Positions 8,886 to 17,197 of a DNA stretch of 64,000 nucleotides are shown here, piece by piece. Position numbers and translations under genes: made by a program. The stretch covers positions 620,001 to 684,000 of the forward strand of contig NZ_JAMSLS010000002.1 in NCBI RefSeq assembly GCF_023806465.1, in the 5' to 3' direction. Each line of letters begins with the position of its first letter. The first letter of the stretch is position 1. The stretch is from Thermomicrobium sp. CFH 73360 (GTDB taxonomy: Bacteria > Chloroflexota > Chloroflexia > Thermomicrobiales > Thermomicrobiaceae). The notes below the pieces were generated by a model, which saw only the letters and a list, made by a program, of their open reading frames with translations, ran no database searches and was not told the DNA's origin.

Positions 8886-10152
8886 GCGTCAGCACAACGC
8901 CAAGTCCGAGGAGAACAGTTGTCACCCCGAATGCATCCGCTAGCGCACCAGCCCCGAAAACTGGGAGAAACGCGACGCTGTTGGAAACGGTGAAAAAGAC
9001 CGCGAAGATTCGTCCGCGTGCTTGCTCCGGCGCTTCCGCCTGGAGCAGTGTCTGCGCCGGTGCACGGACAAGCCCATCCGCAAGACCGAGGAGCGCTGCA
9101 ACGGTCACCGCACCAATGAGTTCTGCAATACCACGTCCCAACGCATCGGGAAGTTCAGCGAGAGCCACAAGCAATAAACCACCACCGACGAGTGCAATAT
9201 CCGCCGTGCGCTCAATCCCCAACCAGCGGGTGACGCGGTCCACGATGAGCGTCCCGAACACCACCCCAAGTCCAGCTGGCAAGACGAGATAGGCAATATC
9301 TTCCTTGGCCAATTCGAGCACCAGCGTCACATACCCCGGCCCGAGCGCTGCGACGACGAGATACGTCGCGGTAGCAACCGCCAAATACCCGATCGCCTTG
9401 CGCAGGACCCGGTGTCCAGCAGCAAGCCGCACCCCTTCCACCATCTCATTCCAGACCTGCACGACCAGTGCCCCCGTATTGAGCACCAGGCGACGGTTCA
9501 CCGCTACACGTGGAAGGAGGATGGAAAGCGCTGTGCTCACGGCGAAGAACACGACGGTTGCCCCGAGCACAGCCCGGACCCCAACCAGCTTGACCAAGAG
9601 CGGCCCAGCGATTGCAAACCCCGCCAGCTGCGATGCGGTGAACGTGAGGTTGAAAAGCGCATTTGCCCGGACAAGCCGCCCACTTGGAACCACGCTCGGT
9701 AGCATCGACCAGAGTGCCGGGCCGAAGAATTGTCCGACAGTACCTGAGGCGAAGGCGAGAGCGTAGACCACAAGCAGCGCTGCTAGCGGGGCCCAGCGCG
9801 CCTCGATGAAGAGCAAACCGATGACCGCAAGCCCTCTGAGCGCGTTCGTAGTGATCAACACACTTCGTCGATCAAAGCGATCGGCCACAACACCTGAGAG
9901 TGGACTCACCAGTACGGCAGGCAACGAAAAGCTCAGCACTGCAAGACCGACTGCAGTATTGGTAGGAAGCGGTGCTCCGCGCTCGAGAATGCCTTGCACC
10001 AGGACCAGCAAGGCGAAATTTACCGCGTTCTGTGACGTCTGCGACAGCGTCTGGACAAGCCAGAGCAGCACGAACGGTCGATGACGGAGGAGACTACGCT
10101 CTCGTGTAACAGTCTCTTCGGGAAGTGGCTCAAGCGTTTCAAGACGACTCAT
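8842..10152 (-). CDS. MFS transporter, EntS-like exporter family
   Basis: A 436-aa major facilitator superfamily protein with about 12 hydrophobic segments. The first loop 2-3 motif appears as GVVADRFDRRSVLI, and PLSGVVADRFDRR is typical of the MFS_3 (enterobactin exporter-like) branch, so drug or siderophore export is the likely role; the substrate cannot be read from sequence. I place the start at ATG 10152, which overlaps the stop of the upstream DUF951 gene in an ATGA arrangement implying translational coupling; the frame is open upstream but that part is the DUF951 coding region. Its 3' end overlaps the convergent small gene. Confidence 0.87.
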   Translation of the reverse strand: MSRLETLEPLPEETVTRERSLLRHRPFVLLWLVQTLSQTSQNAVNFALLVLVQGILERGAPLPTNTAVGLAVLSFSLPAVLVSPLSGVVADRFDRRSVLITTNALRGLAVIGLLFIEARWAPLAALLVVYALAFASGTVGQFFGPALWSMLPSVVPSGRLVRANALFNLTFTASQLAGFAIAGPLLVKLVGVRAVLGATVVFFAVSTALSILLPRVAVNRRLVLNTGALVVQVWNEMVEGVRLAAGHRVLRKAIGYLAVATATYLVVAALGPGYVTLVLELAKEDIAYLVLPAGLGVVFGTLIVDRVTRWLGIERTADIALVGGGLLLVALAELPDALGRGIAELIGAVTVAALLGLADGLVRAPAQTLLQAEAPEQARGRIFAVFFTVSNSVAFLPVFGAGALADAFGVTTVLLGLGVVLTLTGAWQLLARRARS

Positions 10153-10376
10153 CGCGCGGCCGTGGGGGGGAGCACAAGCGGCGGCTTCTCCGAGCGAGTC
10201 ACGATCGTTTTGAGCCGCCGGCGAAACTCGTGGCGTGGCAACAAGACACGCCGCCCGCAACCGAGGCAGCGGAGACCAATATCTGCCCCGACCCGAACGA
10301 CGACCCAGTCGGTCGAGCCACAGGGATGCTGCTTGCGCAAGCGCACAACGTCGTCGACCTGGACGTCGAGCGTCAT
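10149..10376 (-). CDS. DUF951 family protein
   Basis: A 75-aa protein with the complete DUF951 signature: DVQVDDVVRLRKQHPCGS, then WVVVRVGADIGLRCLGCGRRVLLPRHEFRRRL. The Cys of HPCGS plus CLGCGR could bind a metal. The family is widespread in Firmicutes and Chloroflexota and uncharacterised, predicted to be a small beta-rich nucleic-acid-associated protein. ATG at 10376 follows AGGAGGG at good spacing. The C-terminus has an extra tail (SEKPPLVLPPTAAR). TATACT at 10395-10400 (minus) is a plausible -10 element about 20 bp before the start. It is coupled to the MFS gene by ATGA. Confidence 0.88.
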   Translation of the reverse strand: MTLDVQVDDVVRLRKQHPCGSTDWVVVRVGADIGLRCLGCGRRVLLPRHEFRRRLKTIVTRSEKPPLVLPPTAAR

Positions 10377-10445
10377 CAGTCCCTCCTGGGAGCGAGTATA
10401 GCTGGTCACTCAGAAGGGAATGGGGAGTGCTAGACTGCGGCAGGG

Positions 10446-11105
10446 GTGATGCGCGTGCGTGCCCTTGGCAAGCTTAGTTTGATGCTGAGCTGGCTTGTCG
10501 CGGTGATGCTGGCGTGGAGCATCGTCTTCTGGCTCGTCGTATGCCAAAACGTTGGTGGACTGCAGGATTTCTGGGCAGCAGAGCGTTTGCTCGCGTACGG
10601 AGCATTTCTCATCGCACCAGCCCTGACCTTTGCTCCACTGGGTCGCCTCGTCCGTGTGCCGTTCTTGGGGATCGAAGCCATCGCTGGCTGGTCAACCAGC
10701 CTTTTTGTCTGGACGTTCATTGACCCGGAGCGAGTGAGAGGGCCGCTCGCGATGCTCGTCGTGCTGCTTCCGCTCCTCGTTAGTGTCTCGTCCATCTTCA
10801 CCCTGCTCAGTGCTGCGGTAGAACTCCGCTTGGCAGCTCGCCGCGCCATTCTCCCAGATCCCCTTCGGGCACGCCGACGGGGGTACGTGCTTGGCCTTTT
10901 CTCCGTCGGCTGCCTCTTGCTCCACTCGCTGGGAGCACTCACGGCGATTAACGTGGGGTTGCTCGCGCTCATTGCGCTCCTGGTTGAACTCTTGGCCATG
11001 ACCTGGTTCGCCCCGGTACGAGAGATAGGAGACGAAAGCAGTGGCTCGACTCGGGATCGACGTCGGCGGAACGAATACGGACGCGGTGCTCCTCGACCGC
11101 GGTGA
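10446..11105 (+). CDS. Hypothetical multi-pass membrane protein
   Basis: A 219-aa (GTG 10446) or 218-aa (ATG 10449) protein with about six hydrophobic segments, for example LSWLVAVMLAWSIVFWLVV, LAMLVVLLPLLVSVSSIFTL and VGLLALIALLVELLAMTW, and a basic C-terminal tail. I do not recognise the family. TAGACT at 10431-10436 would be a -10 hexamer so close to the start that the mRNA would be nearly leaderless. Its 3' end overlaps the hydantoinase gene by 65 bp, so the two are probably cotranscribed. The C-terminal tail encoded inside the overlap is low-complexity Arg-rich. Confidence 0.7.
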   Translation: MMRVRALGKLSLMLSWLVAVMLAWSIVFWLVVCQNVGGLQDFWAAERLLAYGAFLIAPALTFAPLGRLVRVPFLGIEAIAGWSTSLFVWTFIDPERVRGPLAMLVVLLPLLVSVSSIFTLLSAAVELRLAARRAILPDPLRARRRGYVLGLFSVGCLLLHSLGALTAINVGLLALIALLVELLAMTWFAPVREIGDESSGSTRDRRRRNEYGRGAPRPR

Positions 11106-12585
11106 GGTTATCGCATGGGCGAAACACCCGACGACTCCTGACGTTAGCAGCGGCATCTTTGCTGCGGTCCGGGACGTCCTTGCACACGCACCACTGGCAC
11201 CACGTGAGATCAGTGCCGTCATGTTGGGCACCACACATTTCACGAACGCTGTTGTCCAGCGTCGTGACCTTGCCCACATCGCGGTCATCCGCCTTGGACT
11301 GCCCGCAACCACCTCGATCCCGCCACTTGAGGACTGGCCCGACGACTTGCGTGAAACGGTTGCTGAACTCGCGGTAATCCTCCCAGGGGGTCATCAGTTT
11401 GATGGACGGGAAATCGCCCCACTCGATTGGCAGGCCCTTGAGCAGCTCGCTCGAGAGTTACGACGACGGGGAGTCGACACAGCAGCAGTCACCGCTGTCT
11501 TTTCGCCTGCTGTCCCGAAGCACGAGGACGCCGTTGCAGAGTTCCTCACCGCGCACGTCCCGGGGCTTCGCGTCACCCGTTCGCGGGAAATCGGTCGGAT
11601 CGGCCTGCTTGAACGGGAGAATGCTGCTGCACTCAATGCAGCGCTCGTTCCGCTCGCAGAACAGACAGTCCGCGCCTTTCAGCAGGCACTAAGCGAGCTT
11701 GGTCTCGAGGCTCCACTGTACCTGAGCCAGAATGACGGGACACTCATGACAGCCGAGTTCGCAGCTCGCTATCCGGTACTTACTTTCGCTTCTGGCCCCA
11801 CCAATTCGATGCGTGGGGCGGCTGTCCTGAGCGGGCTCCGCGATGCGATTGTGCTCGACGTCGGTGGTACGACGACTGACGGTGGTGCGCTCGTCGGGGG
11901 CTTTCCGCGTGAGGCCTCATTCGCAGTCATGATCGGTGGTGTGCGAACGAACTTCCGTATGCCGGACGTCGTTTCGATTGGCCTGGGTGGTGGAAGCCTC
12001 GTGGGACCAGACGGCGCGACAGTAGGGCCACAGAGCGTCGGCTTCCGCCTCAACGAAGAGGCGCTTGTCTTTGGCGGTTCGACGCTCACCGCAAGCGACA
12101 TCGCTGTCGCGGCTGGTCGCGCTCGCTTCGGCGATCCCAGCCGCATCGCGCATCTTCCTCCGAATGTCGTCCGGCGAGCACTCACGACGATCGACCAGCG
12201 ACTGAGCGAGCTCATCGATAGCTTGAAGACGACACGGGCAGCAGTGCCGGTTATCGTCGTTGGCGGTGGGAGTGTCCTCGTCCCTGATCACCTGGAAGGA
12301 GCAAGCGAGGTTATTCGTCCACCACACGCTGCGGTTGCGAACGCGATCGGCGCGGCAATTGCGCAAGTGAGCGGCGAAATCGACCGGATTGTTTCTCTTG
12401 AAGGGCAAACACGTGAGGCCGCGCTCACCGCGGCTTGCGCTGATGCCCGTCGTGCCGCCATCGAGGCCGGCGCTGACCCAGGCAGTGTCACAGTCGTCGA
12501 GATCGAGGAAATACCAATCGCCTATCTCCCGTCGAACGCGGTGCGAGTCCGCGTCAAGGTTGTGGGTGATCTACGAGGAGGTTGA
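11041..12585 (+). CDS. Hydantoinase/oxoprolinase family protein (HyuA-like)
   Basis: A 514-aa protein of the hydantoinase A / 5-oxoprolinase superfamily, which cleaves cyclic amides with ATP. The actin-like ATP-binding motif is at the N-terminus (GIDVGGTNTDAVLLD), followed by GTTHFTNAVVQRRDL and the second phosphate motif VLDVGGTTTDGGAL near residue 277, with GLGGGSLV after it. The length matches the single-domain type that partners with a DUF917 protein rather than a HyuB subunit. Start GTG at 11041. The DUF917 gene begins within its stop codon (TTGA), so the two products probably act together on a hydantoin-like or ring-amide substrate. Confidence 0.88.
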   Translation: MARLGIDVGGTNTDAVLLDRGEVIAWAKHPTTPDVSSGIFAAVRDVLAHAPLAPREISAVMLGTTHFTNAVVQRRDLAHIAVIRLGLPATTSIPPLEDWPDDLRETVAELAVILPGGHQFDGREIAPLDWQALEQLARELRRRGVDTAAVTAVFSPAVPKHEDAVAEFLTAHVPGLRVTRSREIGRIGLLERENAAALNAALVPLAEQTVRAFQQALSELGLEAPLYLSQNDGTLMTAEFAARYPVLTFASGPTNSMRGAAVLSGLRDAIVLDVGGTTTDGGALVGGFPREASFAVMIGGVRTNFRMPDVVSIGLGGGSLVGPDGATVGPQSVGFRLNEEALVFGGSTLTASDIAVAAGRARFGDPSRIAHLPPNVVRRALTTIDQRLSELIDSLKTTRAAVPVIVVGGGSVLVPDHLEGASEVIRPPHAAVANAIGAAIAQVSGEIDRIVSLEGQTREAALTAACADARRAAIEAGADPGSVTVVEIEEIPIAYLPSNAVRVRVKVVGDLRGG

Positions 12586-13715
12586 GTGTGGGCTGGGAGC
12601 TCACTGAAGCGCACGTAGAAGCGCTGGCCATTGGCGCTGGTATCTTGGGCACCGGTGGCGGCGGAAACCCCTACTACGGCAAGCTCTATGTCCGCAGACT
12701 GCTGCGCGAGAGACGACGCGTTTGCATCGTCGCACCGGAAGAGGTACCAGACGACGCGCTTGTTGTCTCGGTCGGGGGGATGGGTGCACCGACAATCGGG
12801 ATCGAGCGGATCCACCGGGGAGACGAGCCGCTCGCAGCGCTGCGTGCTCTTGAGCAGCACCTTGGACGGAGAGCAACACATCTAGTACCAGGCGAGATCG
12901 GTGGAGCGAACGCGCTTCGCCCCCTTGCCGTTGCCGCGCTCGCTGAACTCCCGGTGATCGATGGAGACGGCATGGGGCGAGCTTTTCCGGAGCTCCAGAT
13001 GGACACCTTTGCAATCTATGGCATCCCGGCCACGCCGGCCGCGCTCGCCGATATCGACCATAACCTTGTTGTCTTTCCACACCTGCGTGACGCAGTGACG
13101 TTAGAGCGGTACGCCCGTGCTGTGACGGTACAGATGGGTGGCGCAGCCGGCTTTGCCTTCCCAGCGATGAGCGGTGCAGCGCTTCGTCGCGTCGTCATTC
13201 CCTATACGATCAGCCTCGCCGTGCAGCTGGGAGAAGCGGTGTTAGCGGCACGCTCGGAACATGCCGACCCGATTGCGGCGGCCCTAGCTGTCACCGGTGG
13301 CTGCCGGCTTTTTCGCGGCAAAGTGATCGACGTGGAGCGCCGGTTGGCGGCAGGCTTTGCGCGGGGAAGCATGCGCATAGAAGGACTCGGCGATGACCGA
13401 GGGAGCGAACTCCAGATTGACTTTCAGAACGAGAACTTGATCGCCCGTCGAGACGGCCAGGTCATCGCCGCGGTACCTGACCTGATCTGCCTCGTTGACC
13501 AGGAAACCGCCGAACCGGTCACGACGGAAGTCGTCCGGTACGGCCTCCGCGTGGCCGTACTCGGCATCCCGGCACCGGCACTGCTCCGGACGCCAGAAGC
13601 ACTAGCAGTTGTCGGGCCTGCTGCCTTTGGGTACGTCGATGTGGAGTACCAACCGCTGCCAGGCATCTATGGAGGAGATCGTCTCGCGGCAGAGCGCGGC
13701 GCGGCAACTCAGTAA
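12582..13715 (+). CDS. DUF917 family protein
   Basis: A 377-aa protein whose start matches DUF917: EALAIGAGILGTGGGGNPYYGKL, then VSVGGMGAPTIGIE and PGEIGGANALRPL. DUF917 proteins are almost always next to hydantoinase/oxoprolinase genes and are believed to be the partner subunit or a related metal-dependent enzyme; the biochemical role is not established. TTG at 12582 overlaps the upstream stop; GTG at 12588 is an alternative start. Its 3' end overlaps the convergent YggT gene by 7 bp. Confidence 0.86.
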   Translation: MSVGWELTEAHVEALAIGAGILGTGGGGNPYYGKLYVRRLLRERRRVCIVAPEEVPDDALVVSVGGMGAPTIGIERIHRGDEPLAALRALEQHLGRRATHLVPGEIGGANALRPLAVAALAELPVIDGDGMGRAFPELQMDTFAIYGIPATPAALADIDHNLVVFPHLRDAVTLERYARAVTVQMGGAAGFAFPAMSGAALRRVVIPYTISLAVQLGEAVLAARSEHADPIAAALAVTGGCRLFRGKVIDVERRLAAGFARGSMRIEGLGDDRGSELQIDFQNENLIARRDGQVIAAVPDLICLVDQETAEPVTTEVVRYGLRVAVLGIPAPALLRTPEALAVVGPAAFGYVDVEYQPLPGIYGGDRLAAERGAATQ

Positions 13716-13963
13716 ACGGCGTTGAGCAACATCATACGCAAAAGATAAATCAAGAGCAGTGCGACCAGCGGCGAGAAATCGATGAATCCTGTTCGCGGCA
13801 TGACGCGCCGGATCGGAGCAATGATTGGTTCGGTAACCTGCACCAGGATCTGCGAAATCGGCCAACGTGCCCCAGGATCAAACCAGGAGAGGATCGCACG
13901 GGCGATGATCGCGATCTGCATCACCCACAGAAAGGTGAGAAGCACGTTCAGCACAAATTCCAC
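13709..13963 (-). CDS. YggT family membrane protein
   Basis: An 84-aa protein with two hydrophobic segments flanking the family motif: LTFLWVMQIAIIARAILSWF, then VTEPIIAPIRRVMP and SPLVALLLIYLLRMML. YggT/YlmG proteins are small integral membrane proteins linked in other bacteria to cell division, envelope organisation or osmotic stress; the role here is inferred from the family only. A good promoter lies immediately upstream (13995-14023). It is a single-gene unit between a convergent gene and a divergent gene. Confidence 0.9.
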   Translation of the reverse strand: MEFVLNVLLTFLWVMQIAIIARAILSWFDPGARWPISQILVQVTEPIIAPIRRVMPRTGFIDFSPLVALLLIYLLRMMLLNAVY

Positions 13964-13994
13964 GGAAGACAGCCTCCAGTTCTGTACTTACAGA

Positions 13995-14023
13995 ATGGTA
14001 TCACCGCCCAGGAAAAGCGTCAA
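13995..14023 (-). promoter_or_regulatory. Promoter of yggT
   Basis: On the minus strand a -35 element TTGACG (14023-14018), a 17-bp spacer and a -10 element TACCAT (14000-13995) stand 31 bp upstream of the yggT ATG. Spacing and hexamers fit a primary sigma factor. Confidence 0.6.
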
Positions 14024-14154
14024 TCGACATGCACACCGGTGCACTGCGGACAGCACGAGCGGGTGTGATGCTTCATTCCGATACCTCGCGTAGAATGGCG
14101 CAGGCCGTGCTGTGGCCGAATAGTCTGATGAGCGGAAAGGAGCGAGAGCGGACG

Positions 14155-15129
14155 ATGAGCAAGGACGTGCTCGTGTTGACCTGGAAATATTTCTCCGCCC
14201 GCGAGGAGATCCAGCGCTTCCTTGCAGAACGCGGGTGCCGTTTCGTCGAGCGGGAGATTCGCTATCCGGTTGATGAAGAACAACTCTGCGAACTCGTCCG
14301 GGACATTGACGGGCTGGTGGTCGGGTTGGAGCCGGTCACTGCGCGCGTTTTGTCCTGTGCGAACCGTCTCAAGGTGATCAGCACCAGCGGCGTCGGCTAC
14401 GACAACATTGACGTCGCGGAAGCGACCCGCCGTGGCATCGTCGTGAGCAACTGTCATGGTGCCAACGAGCACTCGGTCGCCGAACTTGCCTTCGGCCTTA
14501 TGCTGAGCCTTGCCCGGCGCATCCATGGATCCGACCGGGCAATGCGGCAGGGACGCTGGGAACCATACTTTGGAGTCGAGCTCTGGGGCAAGACGCTGGG
14601 CGTCGTTGGACTGGGCCGCACGGGTCGGGCCGTTGCGCTGCTTGGGCGTGGATTTGGGATGCGTGTCCTCGCTCACGACATTGTGTGGGATACGACTTTT
14701 GCCAACGCCCATGAAATCAGCTACGTTCCGCTCGATAAGCTCCTGCGCGAGTCGGACTTCGTCTCGCTCCACGTTCCGCTGACACCCGAGACGCGCTATC
14801 TCATCGACGAACGGGCACTCGCGCTGATGAAGCCGACTGCATTCCTCATCAACCTGGCACGCGGGCCGGTCGTCAAGCAGTCGGCGCTGGTGGAGGCGCT
14901 ACGCCGCGGGCAGATTGCTGGCGCTGGACTGGACGTCTTCGAGGTCGAGCCGATCCGCGACAACCCGTTTATCGAGTTCGAGAATGTCGTCATGACGCCA
15001 CACCTCGGCGGCTCGACCCAGGAAGCGCGCGAGCGCACCCTCTATCTGGCACTGACCAACGTCTGCAACGTGCTCAACGGCCGGCCACCCCATGCACAGG
15101 TGAACCCTGAAGTGCGCCTTGGATGGTGA
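14155..15129 (+). CDS. D-2-hydroxyacid dehydrogenase (phosphoglycerate dehydrogenase-like)
   Basis: A 324-aa NAD-dependent D-isomer 2-hydroxyacid dehydrogenase. The Rossmann motif is GVVGLGRTGRAVALL near residue 148, and the substrate/catalytic set is present as NLARGPVVK (Arg), DVFEVEP (Glu) and TPHLGGST (His). SerA-like features are the N-terminal SGVGYDNIDVAEATRRGI motif, but the ACT regulatory domain is absent. ATG at 14155 follows GAAAGGAG; the frame is open 42 codons further upstream but without family similarity. It overlaps the M42 gene region by a few bases only and is probably cotranscribed with it. Substrate unknown. Confidence 0.88.
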   Translation: MSKDVLVLTWKYFSAREEIQRFLAERGCRFVEREIRYPVDEEQLCELVRDIDGLVVGLEPVTARVLSCANRLKVISTSGVGYDNIDVAEATRRGIVVSNCHGANEHSVAELAFGLMLSLARRIHGSDRAMRQGRWEPYFGVELWGKTLGVVGLGRTGRAVALLGRGFGMRVLAHDIVWDTTFANAHEISYVPLDKLLRESDFVSLHVPLTPETRYLIDERALALMKPTAFLINLARGPVVKQSALVEALRRGQIAGAGLDVFEVEPIRDNPFIEFENVVMTPHLGGSTQEARERTLYLALTNVCNVLNGRPPHAQVNPEVRLGW

Positions 15130-15137
15130 GGAGAACC

Positions 15138-16199
15138 ATGTTGCGCGACGAGCAAAAGGCGTTCCTACTCCGCTTGCTTGAAGCTCCGAGCCCCTCTGGG
15201 TTCGAAGAACCGGCTGCTCGAATCTGGCGGGAGGAAGCAAGTCGATTTGCTGACGAGGTTTGGGTGGACCACAACGGGAACAGCTTCGCCCGCCTGCGCG
15301 GCAGCGGACCGACCGTCCTCATCGAGGGTCACATCGACGAAATCGGCCTCATGGTGACCCACATCGACGAGCAGGGCTTTATTTGGTTCCGTGGGATCGG
15401 TGGCTGGGACGACCAAATCTTGACTGGTCAGCGCGTACGGATCCTCTCCCGACAGGGGCCAGTGTTCGGCGTGATTGGCCGCAAGCCAGCCCATTTGCTG
15501 AGCGAGGAGGAAAAGGGTCGCGCGAGCCGTATCAAGGAACTGTGGATCGACATTGGCGCGCGGGACGGGACTGAGGCTCGCGAACTCGTCCGCATTGGGG
15601 ACCCGATCGTCATCGAGCAGCCTCCGATTGAGCTTCGCAATGGTCGATTGGTCGCCCGTGGCCTGGATAACCGGATGGGAGCGTTTATTGCACTCGAAGT
15701 GCTTCGTGCACTCGCGAGCGAGCGACCGCCGCTGGAGGTCGTGGCGCTTGCCGCAACACAGGAAGAAATTAGTTTTCTTGGTGCTCGCGCAGCGGCATTC
15801 GCAGTGGAACCGACTGTGGCGATCGTGATCGACGTGACGCATGCCACCGATCACCCAGAAGCAGAGAAGCGTGGCGGAGGCGACGTGCGGATTGGCGGCG
15901 GGCCAGTCCTCGACCGCGGCTCAATGGTGCATCCGCACGTCTTCGAACGCCTGCTCGCAGCAGCTGAGGCGGAAGGCATTCCAGTTACGCTCTCGGCAGC
16001 GCCAATTCGCACCGGCACGGACGCCGATGCGATTGCCCCAGCACGTGCGGGCATCCCTTGCGGGCTCGTGTCAGTACCGAACCGCTACATGCACTCGCCG
16101 AACGAGTTGGTGAGCCTGGACGACCTGGACGCTGCAATCCGCCTCATCACCCGCTTCGTGCGCGACCTTGGCCCAGAACCAGACTTCCGGCGCCGCTAA
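15138..16199 (+). CDS. M42 family metallopeptidase (tetrahedral aminopeptidase-like)
   Basis: A 353-aa cocatalytic dinuclear metal aminopeptidase of family M42. Metal and catalytic motifs are visible: GHIDEIGLMV (His ligand), GLDNRMGAF (bridging Asp), ATQEEISFLGAR (catalytic Glu-Glu), IVIDVTHATDHP (Asp ligand) and the C-terminal RYMHSPNE (His ligand). These enzymes form cytosolic 12-subunit tetrahedra that degrade peptides; some homologues are annotated as endoglucanases. I chose ATG at 15138 with GGTGAGGAG upstream over 15123, which would overlap the dehydrogenase stop. The 3' end overlaps the convergent dioxygenase gene by 4 bp. Confidence 0.9.
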   Translation: MLRDEQKAFLLRLLEAPSPSGFEEPAARIWREEASRFADEVWVDHNGNSFARLRGSGPTVLIEGHIDEIGLMVTHIDEQGFIWFRGIGGWDDQILTGQRVRILSRQGPVFGVIGRKPAHLLSEEEKGRASRIKELWIDIGARDGTEARELVRIGDPIVIEQPPIELRNGRLVARGLDNRMGAFIALEVLRALASERPPLEVVALAATQEEISFLGARAAAFAVEPTVAIVIDVTHATDHPEAEKRGGGDVRIGGGPVLDRGSMVHPHVFERLLAAAEAEGIPVTLSAAPIRTGTDADAIAPARAGIPCGLVSVPNRYMHSPNELVSLDDLDAAIRLITRFVRDLGPEPDFRRR

Positions 16200-17092
16200 T
16201 CGGCCTCAAGCGGTGTCCAGAGCTCGAGCTCAAGGTCGTCATAGTCGCGTGTCCGAAAACCTTCCCCGAGTTCACCGCAAAGTCCGCGCTCGACCGGTCG
16301 ACCTGCCCGCTCCAGTCGGTCGAGCGCGGCACTCCAAGCGGAACGGTCAGGAATGACCATCGCAAAACGCACAAGACCACGGCAACCTGGTGGTGCGGGA
16401 TCAGCACGACGGCTGTTCCAGATATTTAGGCCGAGGTGGTGGTGATAGTCACCGGCAGCAACGAAGAGCGCACCGGGATAGGAACGTTGTGTTACCTGGA
16501 AGCCGAGGAGTTCCACGTAGAAGCGTTCCGCAAGGTCCAAGCCAGACACTTGTAAGTGCACATGTCCCACCCGTGCGTCTACAGGCATTGTCTGCCACGG
16601 CTCCGGGCTCGCGTCGAGTTCTCGGAGCAGATCCCGTACATCCAGAGGCTCAGTGACCATCGAGATCGACTCGCGCGTTCCGCGCGGCCAGCGCTCTGGC
16701 GGGCGATCAGCATAGAACTCGAGACCGTTCCCTTCTGGATCAGTAAGGTAGAGCGCCTCACTGACCTGGTGGTCGGAAGCACCAAGGAGCGGCCAGCGGC
16801 GCTCTACCAAGTGGCGGAGCACTCGCGCCAATTCTGTGCGAGTCGGCAAAAGGATCGCCGTATGGTAAAGACCAGGAGCACGCTGCGGTCGAGCAGGCGC
16901 CTCTGGTGTTATCTCGAAGAGAAAATGCGGCTTCGCGGAACCTGGTGGAAGTGCAGCCAAACAGCCGTCCGCTTGTGGGACAAGCTGGTAACCAAGGGTC
17001 TCCCGGTAAAAGAGTCGGATGAGTCGCTCATCAGCAACACGCAGGGTGACGGGACCAAGCTCAAGCGTTGCGGGAAGCATCATGGTGTGCAT
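16196..17092 (-). CDS. VOC-fold ring-cleavage dioxygenase (CatE/glyoxalase-like)
   Basis: A 298-aa protein with two tandem vicinal-oxygen-chelate modules. The first (about 10-125) has LGPVTLRVADERLIRLFYRE, GLYHTAIL (His ligand) and LYLTDPEGNGLEFYADRP. The second (about 165-290) has VGHVHLQVSGLDLAERFYVELLGF, a DYHHHLGLN segment and ends YDDLELELW. This arrangement is that of CatE/YfiE-type catechol-2,3-dioxygenase-like proteins, iron or manganese dependent. Start ATG 17092 with GGAG upstream. Substrate is not deducible; it stands alone on this strand, divergent from the methyltransferase. Confidence 0.85.
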   Translation of the reverse strand: MHTMMLPATLELGPVTLRVADERLIRLFYRETLGYQLVPQADGCLAALPPGSAKPHFLFEITPEAPARPQRAPGLYHTAILLPTRTELARVLRHLVERRWPLLGASDHQVSEALYLTDPEGNGLEFYADRPPERWPRGTRESISMVTEPLDVRDLLRELDASPEPWQTMPVDARVGHVHLQVSGLDLAERFYVELLGFQVTQRSYPGALFVAAGDYHHHLGLNIWNSRRADPAPPGCRGLVRFAMVIPDRSAWSAALDRLERAGRPVERGLCGELGEGFRTRDYDDLELELWTPLEAD

Positions 17093-17197
17093 GGAGAAGG
17101 CTCCTTCCGATGCAAAATCGTCGATGCAAGGATAACAGGCAGGGCTGCACAACTTGCCTGCCACCGTGGACAGTCACTCTGAGGAAGCGAAGGAACA

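Noticed and set aside
14020-14772. 250-codon minus-strand frame
   Set aside because: Antisense to the 2-hydroxyacid dehydrogenase.
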